Shown: piece after piece, positions 42,740-54,939 of the stretch
Layout of the letters: each line of letters starts with the position of its first letter
Position numbering within the stretch: position 1 is the stretch's first letter
NCBI RefSeq assembly: GCF_040183065.1
Contig: NW_027185501.1
Location: 248,001-312,000 of the forward strand
Origin: Periplaneta americana
Taxonomy: Eukaryota > Arthropoda > Insecta > Blattodea > Blattidae
Length of the DNA stretch: 64,000 nucleotides
Direction of reading: 5' to 3'
Notes under the pieces: model-generated
What the model saw: only the letters and a program-made list of their open reading frames with translations
Databases searched by the model: none
What the model was told of the DNA's origin: nothing
Translations under genes and position numbers: made by a program

Positions 42740-43700
42740 AGACCTTGCGCTTGCATCTTCTTTATTAGATCAAATAATTGATTTATCATGAACTATTACT
42801 CCAGCAGTATTCCTCGTCTGCAATTCAGTAGCAGGAAGCTGGGGATTTAAGATTATTTACCTCTAGAAATATAAGGCTTTTGCTTTGAGAACTATTATTA
42901 TAGCATTTTTATAATGTCTGGAATGGGGAATTCTCCTTAATCCTTGAAATTAGTTTTTACAGATTTTTTGATAGCTTGCATGTTCGAATGTGTGGAAATA
43001 TTTAGATTTTAACGACGATAAAACAGTATGTTCTTCCATATAGGGTTTTGTGTCTTTTGGAATTTAGGCAACACCAGTTGTTACAAACCGCATACAAAAA
43101 CATCAACCACAGATGTACGAATATGTACAGATACGGAAACAAACATTGGAGTTTCCTTACTGTCTAAGTTTCGCTTACAACACAGCGAGCATGTGCAGTT
43201 AACAAGAGCCCCTGTATATATGCTACTTGTGAACAGTCGTTGCGAAACTGTTGCCTACATACAGGTGGACGCCCATCAAGACTCGCTCCATGAAAGAATT
43301 TCGAGAAGACTAAGTACTCAGTGCGTATGAGAATGCGTAGTGTTTCTTTTTTATTACGATTTTGTTGAGACGGACTGTTCCCTCTCTGTAGCACTTGTTC
43401 AGTCTGCTTATGATCTTCGTGTAGCTTTAATGCATCAGTCCCGGAAATCAAAGTGCTGTAATGCTTTTCTGGTGTTCACTACAAATACAGAAAGGCGAGA
43501 GTAAGATTATTGCAGTATTCATATTAAATAGTGTAACATACAGAAATTTACAATATGAGTAATAATTAATACTAACACTGAGCAATTCTGCGAAGCATGG
43601 CCTACGGAAAGTGTTGTCTGAGCGGTAGTTGTGTGTCATGCTGACCACCATGGAGACTTGCAATAACCTTCACAAGCAATTTCTGTTACACGTCAAATGT
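42740..43700. other. Gap without a recognisable gene
   Basis: Frames at 43028-43330 and 43164-43451 have no domain. No clear repeat boundary. Confidence 0.5.
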
Positions 43701-43774
43701 GAGCTCTGCTAGACATATTTTCATTCACGGACACCAAGAGCCAAGGGGCTTTCGTAGCACAATCAAAATTACCC

Positions 43775-44184
43775 CACGCCTACCTATACTATTTTTAGAC
43801 CTAAATATTACTGTAAAACCTCCCAAAATAGACTTCAATATACACAGAAAACAAACAGCTACTACACATGCCATCGACAATAATTCCACCCATCCCACAA
43901 CACACAAAATCAGCAAATTTAGGTACCTTATTGACCGTTTACTTACGATACCCATGAACAAGAGTAACTACAAAAAAGAATTCAATTATATTCAAAACCT
44001 TGCAAAAGAAAATGGCTATGGAAAACACTTATTTCAGAAACTACTTAAAAACAGAAAAGCCATATTACTTAAGAAAAAACACACTACATTAGAACGAGAA
44101 AATGCAAAACCGAACAAAAAATGGCAAACCATGACTTATTTCGGGAAAATTTCTAATCAAATCAATAATTTTTTCAAAAAATAA
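43775..44184 (+). pseudogene. Penelope-like RT, C-terminal part
   Basis: LPILFLDLNITVKPPKIDFN, KISKFRYLIDRLLTIPMNKS and ENGYGKHLFQKLLKNR follow the order of the FLDL-x-I, RK-x-T, HP-x-x-HK and R-x-L-x-R blocks at the end of Penelope RT. The start before LPILFL is unrelated sequence. Confidence 0.75.
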
Positions 44185-44283
44185 AATATCAATATAGCAT
44201 TCAAAACCAACAACAAGCTTCATAACGTAATCCCCAATAGAACCAATAATAATGAACCCCTCTTAAATAGTGGTATATATCAA

Positions 44284-44679
44284 TTGCAATGTAAAAACTG
44301 CACCAAACTATATATCGGTCAAACACGCCGTAATTTCAAAATAAGATATAAAGAACACGTTACAGATTTTAAATACAATAGAAACAAGTCGAAATATGCC
44401 CATCACCTCATAGAAGAAGGACATGAATTATGTAATATAAAAGATACACTAAAAGTTATAAAAGCCATTAACAGCCCCTTAATAGACATTGCAGAGCAAT
44501 TTTATATTGCAAAGAATTCCAACGAAGGAAAACACCTTTTAAACGAACAAATAGTTAATCCCAATAACCCATTATTCAATTTATTTAAATTAATCTCGAA
44601 AAATCGGACATCATCCTATAATATTACATCACATCCTCCTACCCCCACATCACTTCCGGTTCCGCCAGACGTTCATTAA
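44284..44679 (+). pseudogene. Penelope-like GIY-YIG endonuclease domain
   Basis: CKNCTKLYIGQTRRNFKIRY then KEHVTDFKYNRNKSKYAHHL is the GIY-YIG motif region (C-x2-C-x3-YIGQT-x-R) with the following EH, and HELCNIKDTLKVI is the later part. A frameshift or stop between 44184 and 44284 separates it from the RT. Confidence 0.8.
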
Positions 44680-45369
44680 AATAAGAACTATTGTGAGCAC
44701 CGAACGATTCTCAGTAACAGCCTGACTAACGTCGAGCACACAACACGTCCAACCAATGTAAGTAAGTTAATATTTTCAATCAATGCATTTAAACTCCAGT
44801 ATATTCACATATGTAACAACAACATTTTATGTTCGCAGTGTAAAAGGCTTAACTGAAAATCGTATGGTGACAATGATGAATTTGTAACATCCAACCTTAG
44901 CAAACCGAAGGAATACAATAACAAGCATCAATGTAACTGATATTATGCAACATTTCATCATGGTACAGTGCTTCGACTTGCGTAAGTGAAACAACATGAA
45001 TCCTTGGTGTGTTAATATATAACAAACAGAATTTTAACATTTTAATACGTGCAACACAGTGCAACTCAAAAACATAGGAACTGCATGTGATAACAACTTC
45101 AAGATAACCATATTGTTACATAAAACAATGGGACTTTTATTGTAGATGTAAATTAGTATAGATTTTAATTATTAGTAAGTGTTTTTAATTTAATTTATAT
45201 ATATCTTGTAAACGATGGTAGATCATCAAGGTTACATACCATATATTTCACACACATAAGGTGTATCTATTTGATCATGTAATAAGGCAATTCCATACAC
45301 TTGAAAATGGCACATAAGTGCCGAAAACGTTAATGTTTAATCCAAAATAAACTAGATAAGTATAGACGG

Positions 45370-45910
45370 TTAGCCCAATTTAATATTATTGTATCACAAC
45401 TTGCTTATCGGAGAATCATACAAAATGAAAATAATAAAAATAAGGTTTAAGCTGCTTGTGTACGACCAAATTTTTCTTCCAATTCAATACAATAGAAGAA
45501 AAGTTCTTAAAGTTTGATCAATATTGAACAAAATATTTTTCAAAACTATTTCAAATTGCTAACGATTTGACAAGATTTTAAAACATGCGCTTCAAGTTCA
45601 TTGTAACCTAGGCAAAGCCAACCTACCAAATATTACAATACTAATATATACATTATTTGGCAAATACATGCCCATACAAAATATCTGTATTACTTAATAA
45701 CTGCACAGCACCCTAAAACTAAGAATATTACGATTGCACATTGTTTCAAAACAAAACATTTTCAATTAGTATTCGCCTATGTTGTAGATTTAGAATTATC
45801 TTCATTCAAAAAATACATAACTGGTACTTAATATGAGATAGCCTATTACATGCCTTGCAATTTGTACATCTGCATTATGTTTCTTCCAGTTATTGTAGTA
45901 TACCACAGAA
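45370..45910. other. AT-rich gap
   Basis: Nothing supported on either strand. Confidence 0.55.
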
Positions 45911-45914
45911 GTCA

Positions 45915-46065
45915 ATGGTGATTCAGTTTCAGAAGCGTGGCCGTTCGTCTCAATACCTCAGATGCTGTCTGTCATATGGATGAGAGCAAGTTCGAGCCTC
46001 ATGCGAGTAATTTTTTTCTTGAACAACGTGGAATAATAAAATTTTATTACTGCCCAGTTTGTTTG
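45915..46065 (+). mobile_element. tRNA-derived SINE (family 5)
   Basis: CCTCAGATGCTGTCTGTCAT (box A-like) and GCAAGTTCGAGCCTCATGCG (box B) lead into a body ending ATTACTGCCCAGTTTGTTTG. The same end appears in the inverted copy at 49486-49660. Confidence 0.65.
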
Positions 46066-46075
46066 GGTTACTATT

Positions 46076-46454
46076 AAGGCTCATTCATAATGAAAATTAA
46101 ACATAACGTAAGCGTTAACTTTAGAATATAAACGTTACGGTAAAATCAAGAAGTCATACCATCATTCACGATGGGAACATAAACATAACCGCAAACATAC
46201 TTGGTAGCCATGGAAACATAACAACGACGCCATTTCCTCATATTCTGTCGTATACTTCAGCGCTCCACGATTGTGTTCTGTTTGCAAATCACGTAAGCAT
46301 AAGCATGAAAGTTTGGAGTTTGCGTTAACGTCTTACGGTAATGTTTATGTCAATGCTTATGTGAATCATTGTGAATGATCCCATTTGGTAGCCTGGGCGC
46401 AAACTTCTTTGTTTATGTTACGGTTATGTTTAATTTTCATTGTGAATGGGTCTT
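46076..46454. mobile_element. MITE with about 35-bp imperfect TIRs
   Basis: AAGGCTCATTCATAATGAAA (46076) and the complement of the right end, AAGACCCATTCACAATGAAA, continue with ATTAAACATAAC in both. The element is 379 bp without coding capacity. The target duplication is not clear. Confidence 0.8.
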
Positions 46455-46518
46455 TATGCTCGACCTTACATAAAGTTAGTGGTAGAAAATTCAGTTCTAG
46501 CTTTTCGCCCCTGTCGAA

Positions 46519-46526
<8 letters not shown>

Positions 46527-46577
<51 letters not shown>
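46527..46577. repeat. (TA)n microsatellite
   Basis: About 25 TA units. Confidence 0.95.
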
Positions 46578-46580
<3 letters not shown>

Positions 46581-46589
46581 TTTTTTTCC

Positions 46590-47190
46590 GGTAAAAGGCC
46601 ACAGATTACATAGAAGGAGCTATTACATATCTGACGAGAACAAAGTGATTTTTGTGAAAGATAGAGCAAGTTCTTGGCCACGTATGAGGAAAAGAGGTAG
46701 TGATGACATTGTGTAATTGTAAGCAATAGTAATGACACTTTATACAGAGTGTTTCAAATAAATGGAATGAAAGTAATCTCAGCGTTAGGGAAATTTTAGC
46801 TATAAACAGTTGATGGTTGAATTGTACTGTAGCTTTCCTGAAAAATATGTTAAATGCAATCATCTTGTGAATCACCAGTGTCTTGTCCTGAAAACTGACA
46901 CCTGGTCCAGCAGAGGAGCGTCCTAGGGAATAGTTTCAGGAGAGCAACAAGAAACCTGAGAGACGAAGTGGAAACATTACACTAGTCGACAAAAATGAAC
47001 TTTTTTTCTTTCACAAGAAGTAAAATAACATTTTCTAGAAGAATATTTCATGCTGAATTCAAATACAATTTCAGTTTTTCCCCCATCAGGCAGAAGTTTT
47101 TTGTGATATTCATTTGAATTTTTATGATATTCTAAAAAAATCTGTAACTAGCTATCTAACTCAACATTATAACTACTCATTCTGACTTAG
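46590..47190. other. Gap without a recognisable gene
   Basis: ACAGAGTGTTTCAAATAAAT (46744) resembles a transposon end but no partner was found. Confidence 0.4.
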
Positions 47191-48873
47191 CTAGCAAGTG
47201 GTAGATAGTGATTTTCGGGCATATTTTGCATCTGGAACGTCTCTCTTCTTGGTCCAACAGTAGTCAGCCAGCATATTGGAACTCCACTTGCCTTGGTACC
47301 TCTTTTCCACAGTAGAAATTTGCTGATGAAAACGCTCACCATGCTCATCGCTGACAGCTCCAAGATTTTCGGGGAAGAAGTCCAAGTGAGAGTCCAAGAA
47401 GTGAATTTTTAAAGACATGTTGCATCCCATAGCTTTATAAGAATGCAGAAGATCAGTCACTATGTCACGATAGTTTTCTGCTTTATGGTTTCCAAGAAAA
47501 TTGAAACATAAACTTTTGAAAAACTGCCACGCTGCTTTCTCCAGTGGATTTAACAGTCCTTCGAAATGATCATCACCCATTAATGACCGGATTTGTGGTC
47601 CTATAAAAATTCCTTCTTTCAGTTTAGCATCACTGACTTTGGGGAATTTTGATTTCAAGTACAAGAATCCATCAGACTGTTTATCCATAGCTTTGACAAA
47701 ATTTTTCATTACTCCTAACTTAATATGCAATGGAGGTAACAATATTTTTTCAGGATTCACTAAAGGGACATATGACACATTTTTGTGGCCAGGGATATGA
47801 GATTCACGTTTAGGCCATGATTTTGTAACATAGTGAGACTTCCTATCTCTGCTGTCCCAGAGGCACAAAAAACAGCAAAATTTGGTGAACCCAAGTTGCA
47901 AACAAAGCAATAAAGCAATGACCTTTAATTCGCCACAGATATACCATTCATATTTTCCATATTGTAGGCTATTTTCTCTAGAATTACTTTCATATTTTGA
48001 TATGTCTCTTTCATATCAGCGGCATGCGCTACAGGTATTGATGGAAGTTCATTGCCAATATGTAGCAGCACAGCCTTCAAACTAACTTTAGACGAATCTA
48101 TGAATAGTCGCCACTCATCTGGCCGGTGTTGAAGCCCAAGAGTTTCCATAACTGAACAAATATCATTACAGAACACAATACCATTTTCTTCAGAGAAGCA
48201 GTCCTTGAAATCACTATGGCGGCCACGATAACTACATATTCTTACGTCTTTTTGGAGTAGATTCCACCCTTTGAGTCTGGAAGCTAAACCTTCAGCTTGC
48301 TGTTTAGACAGATTTAAATCCCGAATCAGGTCATTAAGGTCTTTCTGATTGGGAAAGTATGGTTCTGATGAACAGGTATTGGCTTCAAATGTAGGATCAT
48401 TTTGATTTTCATCTGAAGCATTTTCAGTTTCAGTTAGGTCAGAATCAGAGTTATTACCTAAGGTCATATCGGCATATACTGGTACAGGGAACTGTTCATT
48501 GTGTAAGACAGGTCTTATTGCAGATTTAAAATTAGGATACTTAACTGTATGTTTTGTTTTAGATGTGATTCCTGTAATATTTGTCAAACAGAAATAACAA
48601 TCACTTAAATGATCCTTCGGTTCCCTCCAAATCATAGGAATTGCAAATGGCATACGATGTGTACCCAGTCAGCAATCTAACACACGAAACACAGCATGTA
48701 TTTGGGGCCCAACTCTTATCAAAATCACCAGCCTGACAGCCAAAGTAAAGTTGATAACACTTCTTTACAAGTGGGGTAAAATGTCGCCTCTGAGACTTGA
48801 AGGTCAGCTCACCACAAATATAGCAGAAACTGTCTACATGATTTACACACTTTCTTGGCATGATGAACAACAC
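47191..48873 (-). pseudogene. Zinc-finger multicopy TE protein, nearly complete but broken
   Basis: From ATG near 48861 (MPRKCVNHVDSFCYICGELT) a treble-clef-like Cys region (CYICGE, CCVSC) is followed after a frameshift by MPFAIPMIWREPKDHLSDCY then CFL, a middle part FKDCFSEENGIVFCNDICSV, and a C-terminal half with LPPLHIKLGVMKNFVKAMDK, GIFIGPQIRSLMGDDHFEGL, NLGAVSDEHGERFHQQISTV and EKRYQGKWSSNMLADYCW. I remember this protein as a multicopy insect family without assigned function. Breaks lie near 48650 (frameshift) and 47915 (frame change at the ELKVIAL region). A second copy is at 50930. Confidence 0.75.
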
Positions 48874-48879
48874 TAAGCA

Positions 48880-49480
48880 CTACATACACAATACACTTCC
48901 GAAAAGAAAGGAAGGAACTATTTCACTACTGAACAAACTCACGGCCAGCTCGATACTGACACATCACAATGCCAGATGAACAGGTCTGAGCATGTCCAAA
49001 CATGAATGAACCTGCACAGGATTGTTTTATGGTGCTTCAGCATAATATTACAAATCATTTCCTTAAATACAGCTTGGATAAAATCGCTACATATGAGGTA
49101 ACGGTTCCTATGACAGGTCAAAGAAAATGCTAAAATCCGATTTTAAAAAGTAGCTGTCACAAAAAAAACTTTGCCTGATGGAAAAGTTCTGACTACATAT
49201 CTGAATCCAGTATGAAAAACTGCACTAGAATCACTAATCAGATTTCTTGTGAAGAAAACCTTGTCAACCAGTGTTATTAGCAAGTACGAATAGACGCAAA
49301 CTAACTTCTGCTGGTCAGATTAGTTTACAATAGGAATAACGTTAAAATTATTTTTAAAGAACAATTTTTCATAACTGTCTTTTTTTTTTTTTTTTTTTTT
49401 TTGTTTTTTACTTTTTTTAAGAAGACAAACTATCTTCTAAGTAATGGTTCGATTTTTTTTTCTATGTAAAGCCTAATAAT
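48880..49480. other. Gap with a T22 run
   Basis: Poly-T at 49380-49402. No gene is supported. The sequence may include the untranslated start of the minus-strand TE gene. Confidence 0.5.
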
Positions 49481-49485
49481 AACTA

Positions 49486-49660
49486 ATAGGATTTGGGCAG
49501 TAATTATTTCACTTTCTCTTAAACAAACTGAACATCGGTCCCATGACCCAGTAAAACCCCACTTTCGAGTTATTCAGGAAATAATAATCACTCCGATCAG
49601 GCTCGAATCCACTCTTCTCCGCATTACTCGCAGATGTCTGAGCTACTGAGAAGAGACGGA
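49486..49660 (-). mobile_element. tRNA-derived SINE (family 5), inverted copy
   Basis: The minus strand reads TAGCTCAGACATCTGCGAG (box A) and GGATTCGAGCCTGATCGGAG (box B), with a body ending ATTACTGCCCAAATCC, matching the 3' end of the copy at 45915. Confidence 0.7.
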
Positions 49661-49664
49661 ACAC

Positions 49665-50925
49665 TTCACATAACTTTACCTAATTAGCATGTAGTGTTTC
49701 GGTTTTGCGTAACTTCCGATGTTTGGTTATTATAGTGGGACTGTAGCCTAAGAGGCAGGAAAATTGTCAACAATACATCAATTGCTTCTTGTAACTTTCC
49801 AATACACACTGTGTCCTTAAAGTCATGGTGGGGTTACCAAGTTTCCTAGGTGTACTAAAAACAGAAGACGGGAGTAACTCCAGGACACTAGTAAGTAGCT
49901 TAAAATCATGCCATAATGTTGCAGGAAGTCATGACCAACTGAAAAAAAAAAATCCTCTTAGTCATCCTTTTGTACTTCAGTACAATACATCATTACGATG
50001 AAATTATACTGAAATAGACAACATTTCCGTACGAAACTATTGCAGTTAATTTACCATGCATTTTTGGTGTAAGAATACTTTCTTTGCTGATATCAAATTA
50101 TACTGGTCAACAGCCATTTTGCACCAGACATAAAACTAACAAACTCGTACTAATTTCGTCCTCCCGAATTAAAAAAAATAACACACAAAATGTTCCATCC
50201 GTTCAGGTTTTCGAGATGACAATATAATTCATTATATATGCATTCTATTTAAAAAACCACCGTATTTCGTCTGAAACTACTTTGTTCTACAAATGTGATG
50301 ACCCATTATGTGAAAACATGTTAGAAGCACTTGTAGAAATGGAAATTATTTTATTGCCCTTTTACGAATCTATTTGGAGGGTGTGAAACAGGTTCACAGT
50401 ATGAATTCGCTTGAGTTTACCTGATTTTACTTGAGATGTCCATTTCTTTCACTGTGAACTGTAATGACATTACTGTAATTTATATTTTGCAATAGACCAC
50501 CTTGTCAAAATGACTTCTAAAAGTGGAAATTGTTTTATTGCCCTTTTTGGTTCCATTTGGAGGGGGAGAAAGAGACTTGCTATATGAAATAGCTTCAGTT
50601 TACCAGGAGATTTCCGTGGTGTTAGTATTCTGTGCAAGACGTGTATTTCTTTAAAGTGTGCTTTAATGATAATATTCAAATTACGAATGGTTTATATGTG
50701 CGGGTTTGAAGACTATAATATTGCTTCTTGGAATTCAATTAGGCTACACAAAAATGTTAATTTCTGTGCGAATGGGACAGGTGCGCTCAAGATAAACATT
50801 ATAAAATAAAACGACGATAACTAGAGCCAGGGAAGAAAAATATTACATATCAACCCCTTCTACTTCAAAGTAAAATACCGTAATTTTAACCTCTTCACAC
50901 ATTAAGTTAGGGTTAATAAAGAATG
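49665..50925. other. Long gap without a recognisable gene
   Basis: AT-rich. AATTGTTTTATTGCCCTTTT (50529) and ATTATTTTATTGCCCTTTTA (50345) begin two similar stretches that each continue with ATTTGGAGGG, so a diverged direct repeat about 184 bp apart is likely. Nothing coding was seen. Confidence 0.5.
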
Positions 50926-50929
50926 TTGT

Positions 50930-51440
50930 TAAAGGGATGAATCATAAAATGAAGCATTTAAACATATCCAGGAAAAATTTCCTGCTATTAGTGACTCGAA
51001 ACTAAAATAGGGAGTTTTCAATGGACCACAAATTAGAGAAATAATGAGGGACAATCACACTGAATCTTTGTTGGAAGGAAAAGAGAGAGCTGTCTGGACT
51101 GCATTCAAGGAGGTTGTATGAAATTTTCTCGGTAACCGTAGAAGTGAGAACTATAAAGAACTAGTGCAAAATTTACTGTTGGCGTATGAAATTATGGGTT
51201 GGAACATGTGCCTGAAAATTCACTTCCTTCACTTCCATCTTGACTTTTCCCCCCAAGAATTGTGACGATTTCAGTGATGAGCATGGTGAGCGCTTTCATC
51301 AAGAAATTTCAACTATGGAAAAAAAGATACCAAGGACAGTGGAGTACCAATATGCTAGCAGACTATTGTTGAACTTTATCTCGTGATTTACCTGATGCCC
51401 AGAATGAAAGAAAATGCAGAAAAAGAAAGCTGTAATCTTC
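50930..51440 (+). pseudogene. Second copy of the zinc-finger multicopy TE protein, C-terminal half
   Basis: Reads KNFPAISDSKLK, stop, GVFNGPQIREIMRDNHTESL, NFLGNRRSENYKELVQNLLL and MGWNMCLKIHFLHFHLDF, parallel to GIFIGPQIRSLMGDD and NFLGNHKAENYRDIV at 47191-47910. Several stops and frameshifts make it older. It lies opposite in strand and 2 kb from the other copy. Confidence 0.75.
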
Positions 51441-51561
51441 TGAACAGTGAATATTTGACCTTAGTGTCATTATATAAAGCAGTACTTTGAATATATATAA
51501 TTCGAAAATTTCTCGAAAACCGTAACCAACAACTGTTTTTATTGTCATATTCTTATTCAGG

Positions 51562-52089
51562 TTATCATCCAGTCTGCTGTCCAAAAATCTGAAAGTTAGA
51601 ATTTATAAAACAGTTATATTACCGGTTCTTCTATATGGTTGTGAAACTTGGACTCTCACTCTGAGAGAGGAACATAGGTTAAGGGTGTTTGAGAATAAGG
51701 TGCTTAGGAAAATATTTGGGGCTAAGAGGGATGAAGTTACAGTAGAATGGAGAAAGTTACACAACACAGAACTGCACGCATTGTATTCTTCACCTGACAT
51801 AATTAGGAACTTAAAATCCAGACGTTTGAGATGGGCAGGGCATGTAGCACGTATGGGCGAATCCAGAAATGCATATAGAGTGTTAGTTGGGAGACCGGAG
51901 GGAAAAAGACCTTTAGGGAGGCCGAGACGTAGATGGGAGGATAATATTAAAATGGATTTGAGGGAGGTGGGGTATGATAATAGAGACTGGATCAATCTTG
52001 CACAGGATAGGGACCGCTGGCGGGCTTATGTGAGGGCGGCAATGAATCTTCAGGTTCCTTAAAAGCCATTTGTAAGTAAGTAAGTAAGT
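51562..52089 (+). mobile_element. RTE LINE, 5'-truncated copy
   Basis: A 528-bp 3' end with (AAGT)n tail, bounded by ATTCTTATTCAGG at 51549-51561 and 52090-52102. The frame at 51685-52062 encodes the intact C-terminal tail (FENKVLRKIFGAKRDEVTVE to RAAMNLQVP), the cleanest of the five copies. Confidence 0.93.
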
Positions 52090-52109
52090 ATTCTTATTCA
52101 GGAGCCTCA

Positions 52110-52785
52110 AATTATAGAGAAAACATGTATCACATGCCCAGCACAAAAAAAAAGTTAAAATTTGTTACGCAGTGTTATATTAAGGTGTAAGGAAAGGAAT
52201 GTAATGACATTAAAACAAATTAACAATCAAATCACATGCTACTCCTTTTTCCCCCCTCTACTGATCAGTGCTTGTTTTTTCTCCAGCTCAACTCGGAATG
52301 GTCACTAATGCTAGAACAGTTTGGTTATTTGTATTCTAGAGTCTAGCCACGACATGCAGCAATAATACCCATTCCACCTTAATGACTGTATAGAAAATGG
52401 ATGTTCAAACAAAAGTGCAATGTGCGTTGTGGATGGCAACCCATGTGTGTTATGAGCACTGTATGTGTTTAACAAATAACCACTGCACAAAACTAGCATT
52501 CGTTGCTGGGATAGACAGCTGAAAGAGACGTAAATTTTACTAGACAAAAGCATTTAGATTTTAATTTTTTGCATTTTATTCTAAATTACACATGGTCCAA
52601 TACTGGACACTACCAGTGTTTCCAGTACCAAACAGAAAATAATTATTGTGGCACATAAAATAATGCCAACATTTGCTTTCAAGATGACAGTGTCTAAAAA
52701 GGGAAAATGACTGTCAGTAGAGTACTGGTGGGGAGAGAAGCAGCAGAGCAAGACCGTGTTTGGGGTTTGTGCCCTTAAGAGGGGA
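52110..52785. other. Gap without a recognisable gene
   Basis: No domain or boundary seen. May include the start of the pogo remnant that follows. Confidence 0.45.
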
Positions 52786-52789
52786 GAAT

Positions 52790-53365
52790 GAAATAAAATA
52801 AATCCTTTAAAGAACATTCGACAATGAATTGGAAAATATCTTAAACAACTGGACAATTGTTTCCTATCCTGAACATAATCGGACTTCTTACTCCAGTCTA
52901 CGATCTTGCTGAGCACTTAAAAAATTGCCACACCAATTCAACAGAACAAAGCAGAGAGTGGGAAACAAGTTTTATGGTGGATTTATCAAGCAGTATTCCG
53001 AATTTTCTTTGTGTTGTGCTCAATTAACAAGCCTGCAGAGAGCTCCAGGCTTTAATAGGAACAAGTGAATGCTTTTTTTGCCGAACTAGAGGAACTAATG
53101 GGAAAATATTCGTTCCCTCCAAGCAGAATTTTCAACTGCGACGAAACTGGTGTAAGTTCAGTGTATTCAAGTAACTTGAAAGTCTTGGCTCTTAAAGGCA
53201 AGAAGCAAGTTTGGTAAATGTGCAGAAACATCACAATGATGCTTTGCATCAATGCTAGGGAAACGAATGGCTTCACAATTGACGAAAAACACACCAGACG
53301 GAAGCGTATTTGACACTCAATACAGCAGTTGGATCACAGTATCAGGCTTTCTGACATGGTTGAAA
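52790..53365 (+). pseudogene. pogo/Tigger-type transposase remnant
   Basis: In broken frames the order is VYDLAEHLK (52900), NKAESGKQVLWW-like EWETSFMVD (52955), FAELEELMGKYSFPPSRIFN (53080) and CDETGVSSVYSSNLKVLALK then GKKQVW, where NCDETG holds the first catalytic Asp of DDE_1 transposases. It ends NTPDGSVFDTQYSSWITVSG, a later conserved block. The remaining catalytic residues are absent. Confidence 0.7.
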
Positions 53366-53369
53366 GCAT

Positions 53370-54930
53370 TTGTCAGGCTGAACATGGATTTGAATATCAA
53401 CAGGATGCATCAGGCATTTAAAGAAAAGTATCCAGGAAGTGTGGTTAGTTATATAAGTTCTATGATAAAGTTTTCAATAAGGAGTTTCCAAATGCTTCAT
53501 TTCATCGGCTAAGAACTGATACGTGCAAAACATGTGATGGTTCTGCTTGTGAAATTTCTTCAGTCAAATAGACTCAGTCCCGTGATGTGAAAAGGTATCG
53601 AGACTTATGCCATACAAAATGTAAGGAAGTACTTGAGACTGTTATGATGCACGTTTTCCACACAGTGAAACAACAGTAATGTCAGTTGATCTTCAGCAAG
53701 TGTTACTAGTTCCAAACCTTACCCACAGCAACATGTTTTATAGCAGACAGCTCAACTGTTATGATTTAGGCTTACATGTTGCAGATCATCATGATCGTGT
53801 TATGTGTATGTGGGATGAGAGCATTGCCTCTCGTGGGACTAATGAAGTTGCATCGTGCTTATTGAAATTAATAAAAGGAGGGAATTTGAACAAGAGGAAA
53901 TTAGTCATTTAGTCTGATAATTGCGCAGGTCAAAACAAAAATCGCGTAATGACTTTCCTTATTATGTCTTTGGTACATCATGACAGAAACATGGACATTA
54001 CAGTGAAGTGAAGAGAAGCGAACAGAAGCATTTGAAATGTGGATATGGAGAAGGATGAAGCATGTGAAATGGACAGAGTAAGAAACGAAGCTGTGTTGGA
54101 AAGACTGCAAGAAGAAAGAATGATGCTGAAACCGATCAGAAAGTGGAAAAGGAATTGGCTGGATCACTGGTTGAGAAAAAACTGCCTATTGAAGGATGCA
54201 GTGGAAGGGATGGTGAATGGAAGAAGAGTTCGGGGCAGAAGAAGATATCAGATGATAGACAACATTAAGATATATGGATCATATGCGGAGACAAAGAGGA
54301 GGGCAGAAAATAGGAAAGACTGGAGAATGCTGTGCTTGCAGTGAAAGAACTGCCCTTGGGCAGAACACTGTGAATGAATGAAATGCCCTTTGAGGAAGTT
54401 ACACTAGAAGTTGCTTATAACGCTCACAGCTTCTTGATCTGTGACCGTGATTTTGGTCTTATTGAGATGAGAAAGAGAGTCTGCAAGGCATGCATTCCAA
54501 GAGATTTGCATTATGTTGTGGAAACTGCTCGACATCTTCAATGTCATGGAGATTGAATCTGATGATTTCTTCGACCTAAAATATGCTGCAGATTCTGTCA
54601 TTACGACCTCAAAATGTGAGATCTCAAAATTAAATATGATTCATGTAACTAAATAGTTACCAGGAAAGCTTCTTACCAAGAAAACTCACAGAAACCTAAA
54701 GTGGAAGGTGATGAACATTATGAGGACAGGAAAACTTCCTACTAAGATAAGAGACACTTTACTGCATGTACTCCCACAACCTATGTTACCAGTTGCTAAA
54801 ATAGCAGATCTGAAAAGCATGATATCGTTTCTACCAGACTATGCAAAGGTTCTTTTTATGAAGAACTTTGCAGAAACTGAGTATTGGAACAGTAATCCTG
54901 AAACTATAGTCCCGTCGCTTTAATTTCCGG
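53370..54930 (+). pseudogene. Multicopy TE protein with SDNCAGQNKN motif, interrupted by a LINE
   Basis: Pieces in several frames are LNINRMHQAFKEKYPGSVVS, FNKEFPNASFHRLRTDTCKT (with CKTCD), VDLQQVLLVPNLTHSNMFYS, WDESIASRGTNEVASCLLKL, SDNCAGQNKNRV and, after the LINE, DRDFGLIEMRKRVCKACIPR and DLHYVVETARH. I recognise this as a multicopy insect TE-like family with a probable DDE-type core but cannot name it. LINE-B 3' sequence at 54003-54385 splits it. Confidence 0.6.
54003..54385 (+). mobile_element. LINE family B, 3' fragment
   Basis: Encodes ERMMLKPIRKWKRNWLDHWL, VEGMVNGRRVRGRRRYQMID and NRKDWRMLCLQ, then a CTGCCCTTGGGCAGAACACT end with a TGAATGAATGAAA tail. It lies inside the coding sequence of the SDNCAGQNKN family. 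Confidence 0.8.
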
Positions 54931-54939
54931 CAGCCAATC

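Larger units (their letters stand above)
43735..45350 (+). mobile_element. Penelope-like element, 5'-truncated
   Basis: The RT thumb region (43775-44184) and a GIY-YIG nuclease (44284-44679) are followed by about 600 bases of 3' region. That region ends ACTTGAAAATGGCACATAAG, GTGCCGAAAACGTTAATG, which is the typical GAAGATGG...GCCGAAACG terminal motif of Penelope-like elements. RT fingers and palm are missing. Confidence 0.8.

Noticed and set aside
46385-46738. Frames with IYIYIYIY runs on both strands
   Set aside because: Translation of the (TA)n microsatellite.
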